Below, one piece after another: positions 21,056-30,838 of a stretch of DNA of 43,370 nt. This stretch comes from Cudoniella acicularis. Lineage: Eukaryota > Ascomycota > Leotiomycetes > Helotiales > Helotiaceae. Made by a program: the position numbers and the translations under genes. Position 1 is the first letter of the stretch, and each line of letters opens with the position of its first letter. Under the pieces are notes generated by a model. That model did no database searches. It saw nothing but the letters and a program-made list of their open reading frames with translations, and was not told the DNA's origin. The stretch is from the NCBI GenBank assembly GCA_013054445.1, contig JAAMPI010000318.1, positions 1-43,370 on the forward strand, written 5' to 3'.

Positions 21056-23545
21056 ATGTTCAAGGTCGCCGTCGCTCGACCATGGACATGCTCAACGTAT
21101 TTCCTGCGGCAGCTCCCACCTCGTCGACTCTATTCGAGGTTCCCCAACCACCATCCTGAAAGAAAAGCTCGCAAGAACGAGGAAATACACGCAGCCCCGG
21201 TAGAAACGACGACTCCAAACGCTTCAAACGATGATAGAACGTTGCGCCAGATCTTCGACTCGCCCAGCTTCTGGAGAGAGTTCTCCCAATCTGCGAATGT
21301 CACCTCAGACGGCCGAAATGTCGGCCTCTTCCAGAACAGATATCTTACTAGCCCTAGAGGTTTCGAAGAATTCGCAAATGCAAGTCTTGAGAAGGCAAAG
21401 AGAATAGTGAACAAAGTCCTGGCTGCAAATTCTGCCGATGACTATCACCAAGTTGTGCGACATCTTGACAGACTAAGTGATCTGCTCTGTCGTGTCATTG
21501 ACCTATCTGATTTTGTTCGAGCAACCCACCCTGATCCTGAAATTCAGTTTGCGGCCACAAGAGCCCACTCTGTTATGTATGAGTATATGAATGTTCTCAA
21601 TACAACAACTGGACTAGCAAAGCAACTGGATATTGCGATGGGGGACAAAACGGCACCATGGGGCGAGCAGGAGAGAATGGTGGCCCAGATTCTGAAAAGG
21701 GATTTTGCTAAGTCGGCCATTGACCTACCTCAATATCAGCGAGAACGTTTCGTAACTCTTTCTCAAGAAATAAATGATATCGGCTCAAGCTTCGTGGACA
21801 CAATGGCACCAGAAAAGGAGTATTTGACCTTTAGAAGCAGTCAGTTAAAAGGAATGGATCCCACCCTTCTCAGACAATTTACGCAATGGGGTTCAGTATC
21901 TCTGCCCACTGTTGGAGGAGCTGCCACTGCGGCTCTGCGGTCCGTAGAGGACCCAGAAGTCAGAAAAGAGATATATATGGCCAATCGCACATCATCCCAA
22001 GCCACTGTACGGAAACTACAGGCTTTGCTGAAGAAAAGGGCTGAATTGGCAAAGCTCTCAGGGTACAAAAGCTATACTCATATGGCTTTAGAGGACAAGA
22101 TGGCAGGGGAGCCTTGGCTTGTTCAGAGATTCTTGCGCGGATTGCATACTGAAAACAAAAGGATGCTGGTGCCACAGAGTTCTGAACTCCGGGAATTACG
22201 GACGAAATCCGGCCCTTCAGATCAGCCATTTCAGCCTTGGGATAAGGAATATTATATGGCTCAGGTTCTCGCCTCTGTGCGTTCCAAGATTCGGGCTCCT
22301 GATTTCTTATCATCATATTTCTCACTCGGTGTGACGATGCAAGGTCTCTCGAGATTATTTTCGCGTCTCTATGGAATCAGATTTGTTCCTCACGAGACCC
22401 TGCCCGGTGAAACCTGGAACTCCGATGTTAGGCGTCTCGATGTTATGTCGGATACTGAGGGCCTTGTGGCAGTTTTATACTGTGACCTCTTTTCACGCCC
22501 AGGGAAATCACCAAATCCAGCTCATTTTACTCTTCGTTGTTCTCGATTTATTAGAAGTGACGAGATCAACGAGTGTCGGTCAATCTCGAACACTATTTTC
22601 GCCTCTGCCGAAGAGGCCGCTAATGATGGCATGGCCATCTCTAAAAACCCTTATGTTGATGGCGTAATGCAGCTTCCTACTATTGCTCTAATCTGCGATT
22701 TTGCGACAGTGGAAGGTTCCAACAAACCAGCACTCCTTAACTTCAACGAGGTGACAACTCTTTTCCATGAGATGGGCCATGCTATACATTCTATCCTCGG
22801 TCGAACAGATTTCCAGAATGTCTCCGGCACTCGATGTGCAACGGATTTCGCAGAACTTCCATCGATCTTGATGGAGCATTTTGCCGCCGACCAGAGTGTT
22901 CTGCGTCTTTTCGCACGCCACTACCAGACGGACGAACCTCTCCCATACGAGATGGTCACTGAGAAATTGGAGTTTGATAAGAAATTTGAATGTTTCGATG
23001 TAAACAACCAAATCATATTATCATTACTCGACCAAGAGGTCCATTCCGAGGAAGCACTCGATCCCTCTTTCAACAGCACAAGAATCTACCACGAATTGCA
23101 ACAGCAATACTCGGCATTGCCTGAAGATCCGGCTGGTACAAGCTGGCAAGGATTTTTCGGGCATCTTTTCGGTTATGGTGGAAGCTACTACAGCTATTTG
23201 CTTGACCGAGTGTTAGCACGGCGCGTTTGGCAGAGAGTGTTTTCATCTGGACGTGACGGCTATGCCATAAACAGGCTTTCCGGGGATAAATTTCATAGTA
23301 AAGTTCTCAAGTGGGGTGGCGCCAGAGACCCATGGCAAATGCTTTCTGAAGCCTTAGGTGACAACAGGTTATCGGAAAGTACAGGACCTCGTTCTGGGCC
23401 TAGGGCAGCGATGTTATTAGCTGGAAGGTGGGGCATAGAGGGGAAAAAGCTCGAGGCAGAGGTAGGAAGACAAGTACCGCCCTTGGACTGGCCAACACAA
23501 CTCGACTGGCCAATACAAAGTGGGCGATTCGACGATACTCCTTGA
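21056..23545 (+). CDS. OCT1: Mitochondrial intermediate peptidase (M3 metallopeptidase)
   Basis: It removes an octapeptide from imported precursors in the mitochondrial matrix after the main processing peptidase. The gene is intronless, 829 residues from the chosen start at 21056. The frame is open back to 20921, but 21056 begins a typical presequence (MFKVAVARPWTCSTYFLRQ, then PPRRLYSRF), rich in Arg and without acidic residues; the upstream residues look untranslated. The zinc-binding HEXXH is present as FHEMGHAIHS at residue ~570, with the downstream Glu in LPSILMEHF. Other M3 features are SPRGFEEFA, GLFQNRYL, YCDLFSRPGKS and FGYGGSYYSYLLDRVLA. Length fits the family. Nothing appears broken. 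Confidence 0.95.
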   Translation: MFKVAVARPWTCSTYFLRQLPPRRLYSRFPNHHPERKARKNEEIHAAPVETTTPNASNDDRTLRQIFDSPSFWREFSQSANVTSDGRNVGLFQNRYLTSPRGFEEFANASLEKAKRIVNKVLAANSADDYHQVVRHLDRLSDLLCRVIDLSDFVRATHPDPEIQFAATRAHSVMYEYMNVLNTTTGLAKQLDIAMGDKTAPWGEQERMVAQILKRDFAKSAIDLPQYQRERFVTLSQEINDIGSSFVDTMAPEKEYLTFRSSQLKGMDPTLLRQFTQWGSVSLPTVGGAATAALRSVEDPEVRKEIYMANRTSSQATVRKLQALLKKRAELAKLSGYKSYTHMALEDKMAGEPWLVQRFLRGLHTENKRMLVPQSSELRELRTKSGPSDQPFQPWDKEYYMAQVLASVRSKIRAPDFLSSYFSLGVTMQGLSRLFSRLYGIRFVPHETLPGETWNSDVRRLDVMSDTEGLVAVLYCDLFSRPGKSPNPAHFTLRCSRFIRSDEINECRSISNTIFASAEEAANDGMAISKNPYVDGVMQLPTIALICDFATVEGSNKPALLNFNEVTTLFHEMGHAIHSILGRTDFQNVSGTRCATDFAELPSILMEHFAADQSVLRLFARHYQTDEPLPYEMVTEKLEFDKKFECFDVNNQIILSLLDQEVHSEEALDPSFNSTRIYHELQQQYSALPEDPAGTSWQGFFGHLFGYGGSYYSYLLDRVLARRVWQRVFSSGRDGYAINRLSGDKFHSKVLKWGGARDPWQMLSEALGDNRLSESTGPRSGPRAAMLLAGRWGIEGKKLEAEVGRQVPPLDWPTQLDWPIQSGRFDDTP

Positions 23546-24467
23546 ATCTAAAAATATTAACGGGAATGAACTCTGGACAGTATAAGAAGTTGAACAGGGG
23601 CGTAGCGGGCCGCCGAAGCCAAATTCCAATAATGATCGGAAGACGGAAAAGTCAGCAATTTTTGTAAAATAATTACTTCTACTCTCTTGTGTTGAATAAA
23701 ATAGATCTCTCTCAGATACCCAAATTCCTATATCTCAACTAGTAGGTGACAAATGAAAAGACTCGGAAACTGCCAACAGGTTTGATGAGCTGGTAATCAT
23801 ATAGTCATATTGAGGAAAAAAGGGAGCACAACCTCTAGCCTCTAGGGCGTTTTCATGGTAGCTTCGTGAATGGGGTTGGTTTGATCCCCTTTAAAGAGAA
23901 ATCAGATATTCCATTTCAACTCTTAACCAATCAGTTAACTCGTAGCATAAACACAGTCTTTTCGAATTCTCTACAGAAAATCCAGAGCGCATTTGTGAGA
24001 TGAGGAGAATATGATTAGAGTATCGAATGCTTTTAAAAAGTAAGAACCCAAGTTTGAAATAGCGAACCAATTTACTCCAGCAGAGTCGGGTTTAGATAAG
24101 GGTCTAACCACGGGTATCCGTCTCTGCAAGGTCTGGTTTAGCTATCACCCGGCTAAATTTCAACGGGTAGAATATAAACCTGCCGGTATTTGGGTTATTC
24201 ACTAGTACTTGTGCTTTATATTTTGTGCTTTTATACTTATATTTGTTTTGGGAAGCTATGAAAGGTAAAGGGGTTTTCGACCGGCCCGTGCCTATCAATA
24301 ATATTCCGGGTCGGGTGCTGATAGACCAGATACTCGGTTACCGGTGGGCACTTTAAGTGGCGTGCGCGTGTTACCCCACCAAAGCGCCGCCCAAAATATA
24401 TTTACTCTGACTCAACTCCCCTTTCTCCCCGTTTACTCCCTCTCAACACCAGAACAACAATTCTAAA
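23546..24467. other. Intergenic between OCT1 and the tyrosyl-tRNA synthetase gene
   Basis: AT-rich apart from 24080-24360, where words of the form CGGGT/ACCCG recur (TCGGGT, ACGGGTATCCG, CACCCGG, CCGGGTCGGGT). Similar words occur downstream of the synthetase gene near 26170-26230. No gene. Confidence 0.45.
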
Positions 24468-24569
24468 TTGGCTTCACAACTAAGCCCCAGCGAGATTATT
24501 TCCCTCATACATGCCAAAATGGCTTCGCAGCTAAGTCCCACCGAGACTCTTTCCCTCATTAAAGCCAAT
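24468..24569 (+). repeat. Diverged 51-bp tandem duplication at the start of the TyrRS gene
   Basis: Copy 1 (24468-24518) and copy 2 (24519-24569) match at 40 of 51 positions and are in the same frame. Copy 1 reads as (TTG)ASQLSPSEIISLIHAK, copy 2 as MASQLSPTETLSLIKAN. Several differences are silent third-position changes (TCA/TCG, CAA/CAG, AGC/AGT). Copy 1 has TTG where copy 2 has ATG. Confidence 0.85.
24511..24534 (+). promoter_or_regulatory. Upstream ORF overlapping the TyrRS start codon
   Basis: An ATG 8 bases before the synthetase ATG opens a 7-codon frame (MPKWLRS) in another register that stops just inside the coding region. A scanning ribosome would meet it first, so it could lower synthetase translation or favour leaky scanning. 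Confidence 0.5.
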
Positions 24570-25873
24570 TTGGCAGAAGTCCTCAACCCTGAAATCATCG
24601 ACGATGTGATCCTCAATCAAAAACGCCCGCTCAAGGTCTACTGGGGTACAGCTACAACGGGAAAACCACACGCCGGGTATTTTTGCCCTATGATGAAGAT
24701 CGCCGAGCTTCTTGCTGCTGGCTGCCATATCAAGATCCTCCTCGCAGACTTGCACGGCTACCTGGACAACATGAAATCATCAATCGAACTTATAGGATTT
24801 CGAGCGAAGTACTACGAGCGGGTTATTAAAGCATCATTGAAAGCAGTGGGTGTGGATATCTCGCGATTGGAATTCGTTCTGGGGAGCAGTTACCAACTGA
24901 GCAAGGAGTACACAATGGACCGGTTCAAGCTGGAGGGTTTGACACGTTTCAGCGTTGCGCAAAAGGCTGGAGCTGAGGTGGTGAAGAATGATGACGATCC
25001 TTACCTTGGAGGGCTCGTCTACCCACTTATGCAAGCGCTGGATGAGCAGTACCTGGATGTCGATGTACAATTTGGAGGGCTGGATCAGAGAAAGATTTTC
25101 ACGTTCGCTATGGAGAACTTGCCGAAGATCGGATATAAGCCGCGAGGACATCTGATGAACTTGATGGTTCCAGGACTTGGAGCTGGAGGGAAAATGAGCG
25201 CGAGTGAGCCAGATTCAAAAATTGGCTTGCTCGATTCTCCAGAAGTTGTCGAGAAGAAACTTCGAAAGGCAACTTGCGTACCAAAACAAGTCGAAGGGAA
25301 TGGAGTCATCGCGTTTGTGGAACATGTCATTATGCGAGCAATCGCCCTGAAAGTTGACGGTGAATCAACGCTCTCCGTGGCGCGAAAAGATCAAGAACCA
25401 CTTGTTTATGACAACATTGCAAAGTTAAAGGAAGACTATGCCGCTGACATTGTAAGTCCATCAAATGTTACCAATCTTCTTTGTCTCCCCCATAATTACA
25501 ATTTACTCCTCCAATTCAATCCCTTTTATACTAACATGCATCTCAGCTCACACCACAACTCCTCAAAGCCGCCCTAACCCACCATCTAAACACTCTCCTC
25601 GCTCCCATTCGCGCTGAATTCGCCGCCTCTCCCGAGTGGCAAGCAATAGAAGTAGCTGCCTACCCTGTCGAGAAGCCCACTGCCAAAGTCAAGAAAGTAA
25701 AAGACAAGGGAGATCCAGCAAAACGCGCAGCAGCAGCCGCCGCCGCTGCAGCGAAGAAGCAAGTAGTAGCGCAACTAGATGGACATGTAGAGGGGCCTGG
25801 TGCACACAAAGTCAACATGGGTGGATCAAGTGCAGAGGAGTCATTAGAAAAGTTGAAAGTTGCCGAGTCGTAG
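24519..25873 (+). CDS. TYS1: Cytosolic tyrosyl-tRNA synthetase
   Basis: Class I aminoacyl-tRNA synthetase charging tRNA-Tyr in the cytosol. Exon 1 is 24519-25451, a 95-nt intron spans 25452-25546 (GTAAGT...TCTCAG), exon 2 ends at 25873; 419 residues. The HIGH-like motif is GKPHAGYF (residue ~47) and the KMSKS-like motif GGKMSAS (~225). Tyr-site and core elements DLHGYLDN, YPLMQALDEQYLDVDVQFGGLDQRK (in two parts) and GHLMNLMVPGL are intact. The C-terminus carries an Ala-run and Lys-rich stretch (KVKKVKDKGDPAKR) typical of eukaryotic TyrRS tails that bind tRNA. The start is ATG 24519; an in-frame TTG at 24468 could add 17 residues. Exon 2 was joined by hand (DYAADI to LTPQLLKAALTHHL). Confidence 0.95.
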
Positions 25874-26173
25874 ACCGGAGGAGGATAAATTTATGTGTAG
25901 AGAATACCCAAAAAGTTGTTGTTTTTGCTTGCTAGAGTAGCGGCTTAGACTCAAGAATACCACGAACTGTTATGATTGGCAAATGTTGTTGCTTCCTTGG
26001 CGTGGATTTTTGTCCTTCCCCCGAAGGTTATAAACTATGAGTCAGCTTCTGAGGGTCACGATTTTGACCATATCTTGAATTATCTTCTAAACCTTGAGAA
26101 AGTGGTGTCCACTGGTTAACACCAATAACTCCCACTTCCGAAGGTATTCGCAGACCTTCTCTGACTAGGAACC

Positions 26174-26227
26174 CGGGTCTGTCCTGGATAACTATCGGGT
26201 ATTCTCCGGATACCCGGGAAAGACCCG
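26174..26227. repeat. Nested inverted repeat of CGGGT words
   Basis: Outer arms are CGGGTCT (26174-26180) and AGACCCG (26221-26227). Inner arms are CGGGTAT (26196-26202) and ATACCCG (26210-26216) around a 7-base loop. The nested pairing could form a hairpin. Related words lie upstream of the TyrRS gene. Confidence 0.6.
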
Positions 26228-26839
26228 AAGCCTTCCGCTACCATTTTTCGGTATCATAGACTACCCGATTTCCGGCTCTTGCCGAGTTCCTATTTATTTA
26301 CCAGATGACTGGGGAAGTTTGACAAACAACAACAATCTAGTGGTGTAAGGACTCAAAAATATCTCGAGAAGGGAACAACTGCGAGCAATAGCAATTCGCA
26401 CACGCACTAACGCCTTCATTTACTCAAAGCCAAGAAGTTCCCATCCACAATCGGAAGAAAGGAATCCTCTGTCCCAGCATCTCGAAACCCAGTCTACGAA
26501 TAATTAAATCCGAAGCCTCCATCACAGCATCTCCAAATACAGTTTACAAATACCAAATCCAAATACTCCTCAAATTACAAATTCAGCTACGAGATCAAAA
26601 AAATTTGGCGACCTGCGTGTCTCAGCGGGTCGTTGAAAGGAACTAGCTAAATTAAAATGAAACTGCCCTAGACAGTCAACGTTCGCTGGCCATGGGATAT
26701 GCATAATGCTGCATAAGTTGTTGTTGAATTGGACCATGGGCCAGAGAAAAACGGAAGCGAGTCCGTTAACGTATTGAGTCTCCTCCAGCTCGCGCGGTTT
26801 GCGAGTACTCAAATGAAAAATGTATAGATAATGTGTCCA

Positions 26840-26878
26840 TTTTTTTGGGTTTGTTTTTTGGGTTTGTTTTTTGGGTCG
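26840..26878 (+). repeat. Three tandem copies of a T6G3-type 13-mer
   Basis: The unit TTTTTTGGGTTTG repeats about three times, with the last copy ending in CG. This is a simple short tandem repeat. Confidence 0.7.
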
Positions 26879-27127
26879 CTCTGCTCATCCTGCTACCCTG
26901 GTATGAAGACAGAGACGGCCCATTGTGGTCAAGCCCACGGCCTGAAGTTTCCCGGCACTTTGCATTATGCCCGCCCTAAAGTGCACCAATTGTTAGCCCC
27001 TTTGAACCGAAACATGCAAAAATACATGCAAAACATTCATTACCAGTAGCACTATCTCGTCGTTCGCCTCCTCTAGAGCCTGAAGAGCCAGCAACACAAC
27101 CACTTCCAGACTCTAGGTTCCGAATCT

Positions 27128-27583
27128 TCAGCGTTGAACGACGACGATCCCCTTTTCTCCTACCTCACAGCAGTGGCGCTCTGTGGATTTGGCTCTGAAG
27201 TACCGTCTCAGGAACCAGTGGAGAATCGTGCTCAGCACCATCGAAAGAAAAACGGCCCAGGGGATGACACCAAGCATGATGACATTTGCGTTTATTCCAA
27301 GCGCAAGTCCGGAAATGGTTGCGGCTGTGATAGCGAAGACAAAGATAGGGGCCTGGTACCTGTCGTGCGCTTGGCGCCGGAAAGCGAATGAAGAGATCGC
27401 GCAGCCTTCAACGATGCAAGCTCCTAGCATCACAGCAGGGGACGGATCAAAAATGAAAGTGATATGGCCTGGATCAAAAGCTTGGATGTCCTCTCTGGAC
27501 TCTGGTGGGCTAAGTCTCTACTCACCACAATCAGTCTGCAGTTGCAAGATCAAAAGGAATATAGGTACGAACTCGAATTTCAT
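27128..27583 (-). CDS. Small two-exon membrane protein, unknown family
   Basis: I assembled this gene from two exons: 27526-27583 (ATG at 27583) and 27128-27468, with a 57-nt intron carrying a GTGAGT donor and a CAG acceptor; 132 residues. Splicing joins a 19-residue hydrophobic leader (MKFEFVPIFLLILQLQTDC) to GHITFIFDPSPAVMLGAC. Three further hydrophobic spans follow (near SSFAF, ITAATISGLALGI, and VIMLGVIPWAVFLSMVL), then a basic stretch HWFLRRYFRAK and a polar end. Joining restores one continuous frame and puts a signal-anchor at the front, which is the main support. I recognise no family. It is isolated between the TyrRS gene and a 230-residue unknown. Confidence 0.55.
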
Positions 27584-29383
27584 TATGTAGTGTATAGGAG
27601 GTTGTTATAAGCGAACAAAATGATACGAAAAGTAATTCCCAGCACGTCGCTAACAGCGGTGGTGTATAGTGCCTTTCTAGGCAATTAATAGAGTCCTCTG
27701 GATTTGCAGATTCGACAGGTATATTGGATGAAAGGTAAATGTACCTCGAAGAAGAAATTTGTTGTTTCATTTGGGATTTGAACTCTGTTCGCATGATGGC
27801 AATGCTGTAACCTGCAGCAATGATGAGATCGGGCTTTAATACGAAAAAATGGAAGACTAGCTCCAGGGAAGGCTATCAAGCAGCTAGAAGACGAAGTACA
27901 AAACTACTCGGTGTAGACTGAAGGAGTGTATATTATTTCATTGTTAAAAGATTCAAGCACCATGTGATAAGAGTTGCAGCCCTACTAAGGCTGACGGTCT
28001 TGCAATACTTCGGGCGTCAAGGGCAACTGAGATCTCCATGTCGGCAGCCCAAACAGGACAGTAAGCCACCGTTTCAAACCCCCACTTGTTCACCGATGAC
28101 ACTGGTCGTCTAAGTGCGGAGAAAGTAGACTGGGCAGATATGGGAATCTCCTTTAGTCAAGACTGAAGCGTTAGGCCGTAAATCAGCTGCAGGCAGACCG
28201 CAAGGCTATACGAGGTGGACAATTGGGTATCAATATGTAGTTTGATGAATTAGTTCACCGACGTTGGACGAATCAAAGGTCGGCTAACGAAGCCATTTCG
28301 AGGCATCTAGACAAGGCTGAAGGGAGCCTGGGGGACGCCTCAGTTTTGCAAACCACCAAAATGAGATCCTTCCAATGGCGAAATGATTATCGAAAAGGAC
28401 ACGTATGTGTGGGACCCGTTAAGAAAGAGAAACTCTAATAGCTTTGTCATTAAAAACGTTCCTATACGCCAATATTCGGCCTTCGTATCATCTAAGACGT
28501 GAGCCGTCCAGTCCTAACGAGTTGATAAGGAAATGGGATTGAACATTGACCTGCCATTCCTCGCGAGTCTAAAACCGCATGAAGCATCACTGCCCAACGG
28601 GATGCCTCGGAAAAAGACTTGGTCATCTGTCGAACAGAGCCGCACCGTGGACAATTGAGTTGCTACGGCCGGCCTCGGCAAGAGTTATATATCCCGCTCT
28701 TGAGCTGCGCTGTCAATTGTTCTTCAACGAACTGCCGCCGTTCAATTCTACCACCTTACATCCTGTTGCACCAATTCTAGTATTCTTTTCATGAACACAA
28801 GAACATTTCGAATTCATTTCGTCCTCTGGAAGGAACTCACTCTTGCCGATCATTGAGGAATTATAATTTTGAGCTGTTCAAACACACACCATGTCAGAAT
28901 TGAGAATGTCTTACATCGGCCTTCGAGCAGGTATTTCATATCCGATCGAGGTTGTTGGTAGCTATCTCCGTGAATCCACCGAATCCCGCCGGAATAGATT
29001 GAAGGTACTTTCCTGTGGGGGGATGCTCGCTGGCGCAGCAGCCTCGCCATCGTTTTATCCTTCTGCGCTTGGCTGGCGAGGAATTTATACATTGTAATCG
29101 TTCTTCGATATATCTAGACTTGTACCATGCTAATCCACTGCTGTAGTGCAATAAGCCCCTTAACCTATTGTTATGTTTCGCACACCGACAAAACCACCGA
29201 CGACGGACTCAAATTCCTCAACCAATTTCTAACCAGAAAAAGTATAACCCTCCATACACCCTATTACGCCCTCTGATTACCAGACTGAATCACCAACAAA
29301 CCATAAACTCTCTAAACTCATTATTCTCATATCTCACCTCTATCTTGACATCCGCAGCTTTCTCACCCCCACCAACGTACAAA
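27584..29383. other. 1.8-kb intergenic stretch
   Basis: No gene is supported. Short frames at 28579-28794 (+), 28891-29097 (+) and 28850-29151 (-) have no motifs and overlap one another on both strands. The last 200 bases before the next gene are C/A-rich and low in G, as in fungal 5' leaders. Confidence 0.45.
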
Positions 29384-30076
29384 ATGGTACATTCCCCTGT
29401 AGGAACACAATCCATGGCCAACCCCTCCAACTCAGAACGCACCGTCTTAGCTCTGTGTGATCGTCTCGAAGCAACAGCCACATTTCAAGTGACCCCTACG
29501 ACAACCATAACAATCACCACCAGAACCTCCCAAGGCACAGCTTGTGGGCCTGTCTTCGTCATTACCCTCAACCCCGAATCCGAGCTCAACACGATCTGTT
29601 CTTCTACTCCCCCCAACCCCAGTCATCTAGCTCTAGTAGAAGAATACATTCTCTATACCACCTCTTGCGCTCTAGCCTCCCATTTCTCCTCTCTCTCGAA
29701 GCAAGATGGTGGAGAAACAGATAAATCAGCACCAGGGAAAGATGGCTGGTACGCAACAGCACAACCCACTGTGCTAAGGAAAATGTTCAAGGGTGGCAAA
29801 GGGAAGCAATTGATTTTCGACGCGAATAGGCTGGAGGATGGAACAGGATGTAGATTGACAGTTGCCTGGGATTGGATGCGCCATGAGAATTTTGGCGACG
29901 ATCCGAGTAGAGCGCATACGGAGAAGGATACGAAAATTACTGGGGAAGGGTCACATGAGTGGCTTGATAAAGGGAAGAGTGCTGATGGTATGTGGGATGA
30001 TGGGGAAGGGGAGGTGGTGAGGACATTAGGTGATATGGTGGAGACTGCGGGGAAGTGGGTGGGGTCACTGAGATGA
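29384..30076 (+). CDS. Hypothetical protein, 230 residues
   Basis: Start at 29384 (AAAATGG context); the frame is open further upstream, but the sequence there is leader-like. The N-terminal half is Thr-rich (TATFQVTPTTTITITTRTS), the middle has a short helical segment (HLALVEEYILYTTSCALASHF), and the C-terminal half is charged and Gly/Asp/Glu-rich with KGKQLIFDANRLEDGTGCR, VAWDWMRHENFGDD and a final MVETAGKWVGSLR. No signal peptide or transmembrane span. Composition and codon use look coding. I do not recognise the family. Confidence 0.6.
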   Translation: MVHSPVGTQSMANPSNSERTVLALCDRLEATATFQVTPTTTITITTRTSQGTACGPVFVITLNPESELNTICSSTPPNPSHLALVEEYILYTTSCALASHFSSLSKQDGGETDKSAPGKDGWYATAQPTVLRKMFKGGKGKQLIFDANRLEDGTGCRLTVAWDWMRHENFGDDPSRAHTEKDTKITGEGSHEWLDKGKSADGMWDDGEGEVVRTLGDMVETAGKWVGSLR

Positions 30077-30838
30077 GATGTTTAGTTGTGAGGATGTTTC
30101 GAGGTCGGTTGGCTTCCTGAAGGTAACTGGATTTAAGACATGGTCAACGGGTCCATGAACGAAAATATTTTCGTGCTGGATTTGTGGCTTATGAGGCGAG
30201 GAATGATAATCAAAATGACAAAAATCTGCATGTATTTCCTGTAGTCTAATTCCCCACCCCAAAAAGGCGACGATCAAGCATTTTAGAAAGACGTAAAAAA
30301 AAAGGCACAAATTACAAGGCAATTGTTTGTGTATTTCGAGAGCTAGTAGTACTGCCTCACGACTGGCTACACACGCTGAGCAGTAAGCACAGCATCCGCA
30401 GTCCATTCAGCAGCAATACACAAAGCTTCCCTCTGTCCACACTCCACGTAGGCTGTAGCAAAGCAAAGCAAGTCCATTTCTTCACTCCCTTCTTACTCCT
30501 GTACGCCTCCTGGTATTATTACAAATCGCCCGCCTAAACCAATTTTGTGAGAAGCAAATCATGTGTCGTGTAGAAAAAGGATTAATAAATCAGATGCAAA
30601 ATTCTGCAAGCTTTGTTGGTGGTGCTTCTCTCTCTGCCTGTCTTCTCTCAATGGAAGGGGTGAGAGAGTAGGGTAGAGGAGTCTGGTAGATGTAACGCCG
30701 CGCTGTGATTTAGGGTGTTGTGGAAAAGGAAAGTGTGTGGTCCAGAGTAAGGTGTCAAAAGGCAACTTCCTCATGGGAGTCGAGAGAGGTTCATTCTGTA
30801 AAGAGTGAAAACAGACGATATCTCTTGCAAGCGAAGGC
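30077..30838. other. Intergenic between two convergent genes
   Basis: This should hold the 3' UTRs of the plus-strand unknown gene and the minus-strand zinc-finger gene. A poly-A run (AAAAAAAAA) sits at ~30296-30304. Frames on the minus strand (30065-30406, 30559-30897) show no motifs. Confidence 0.45.

Larger units (their letters stand above)
25874..27127. other. 1.25-kb intergenic stretch
   Basis: No gene is supported. It contains a nested inverted repeat at 26174-26227 and a short T/G tandem repeat near 26840-26878, both listed separately. Confidence 0.5.
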
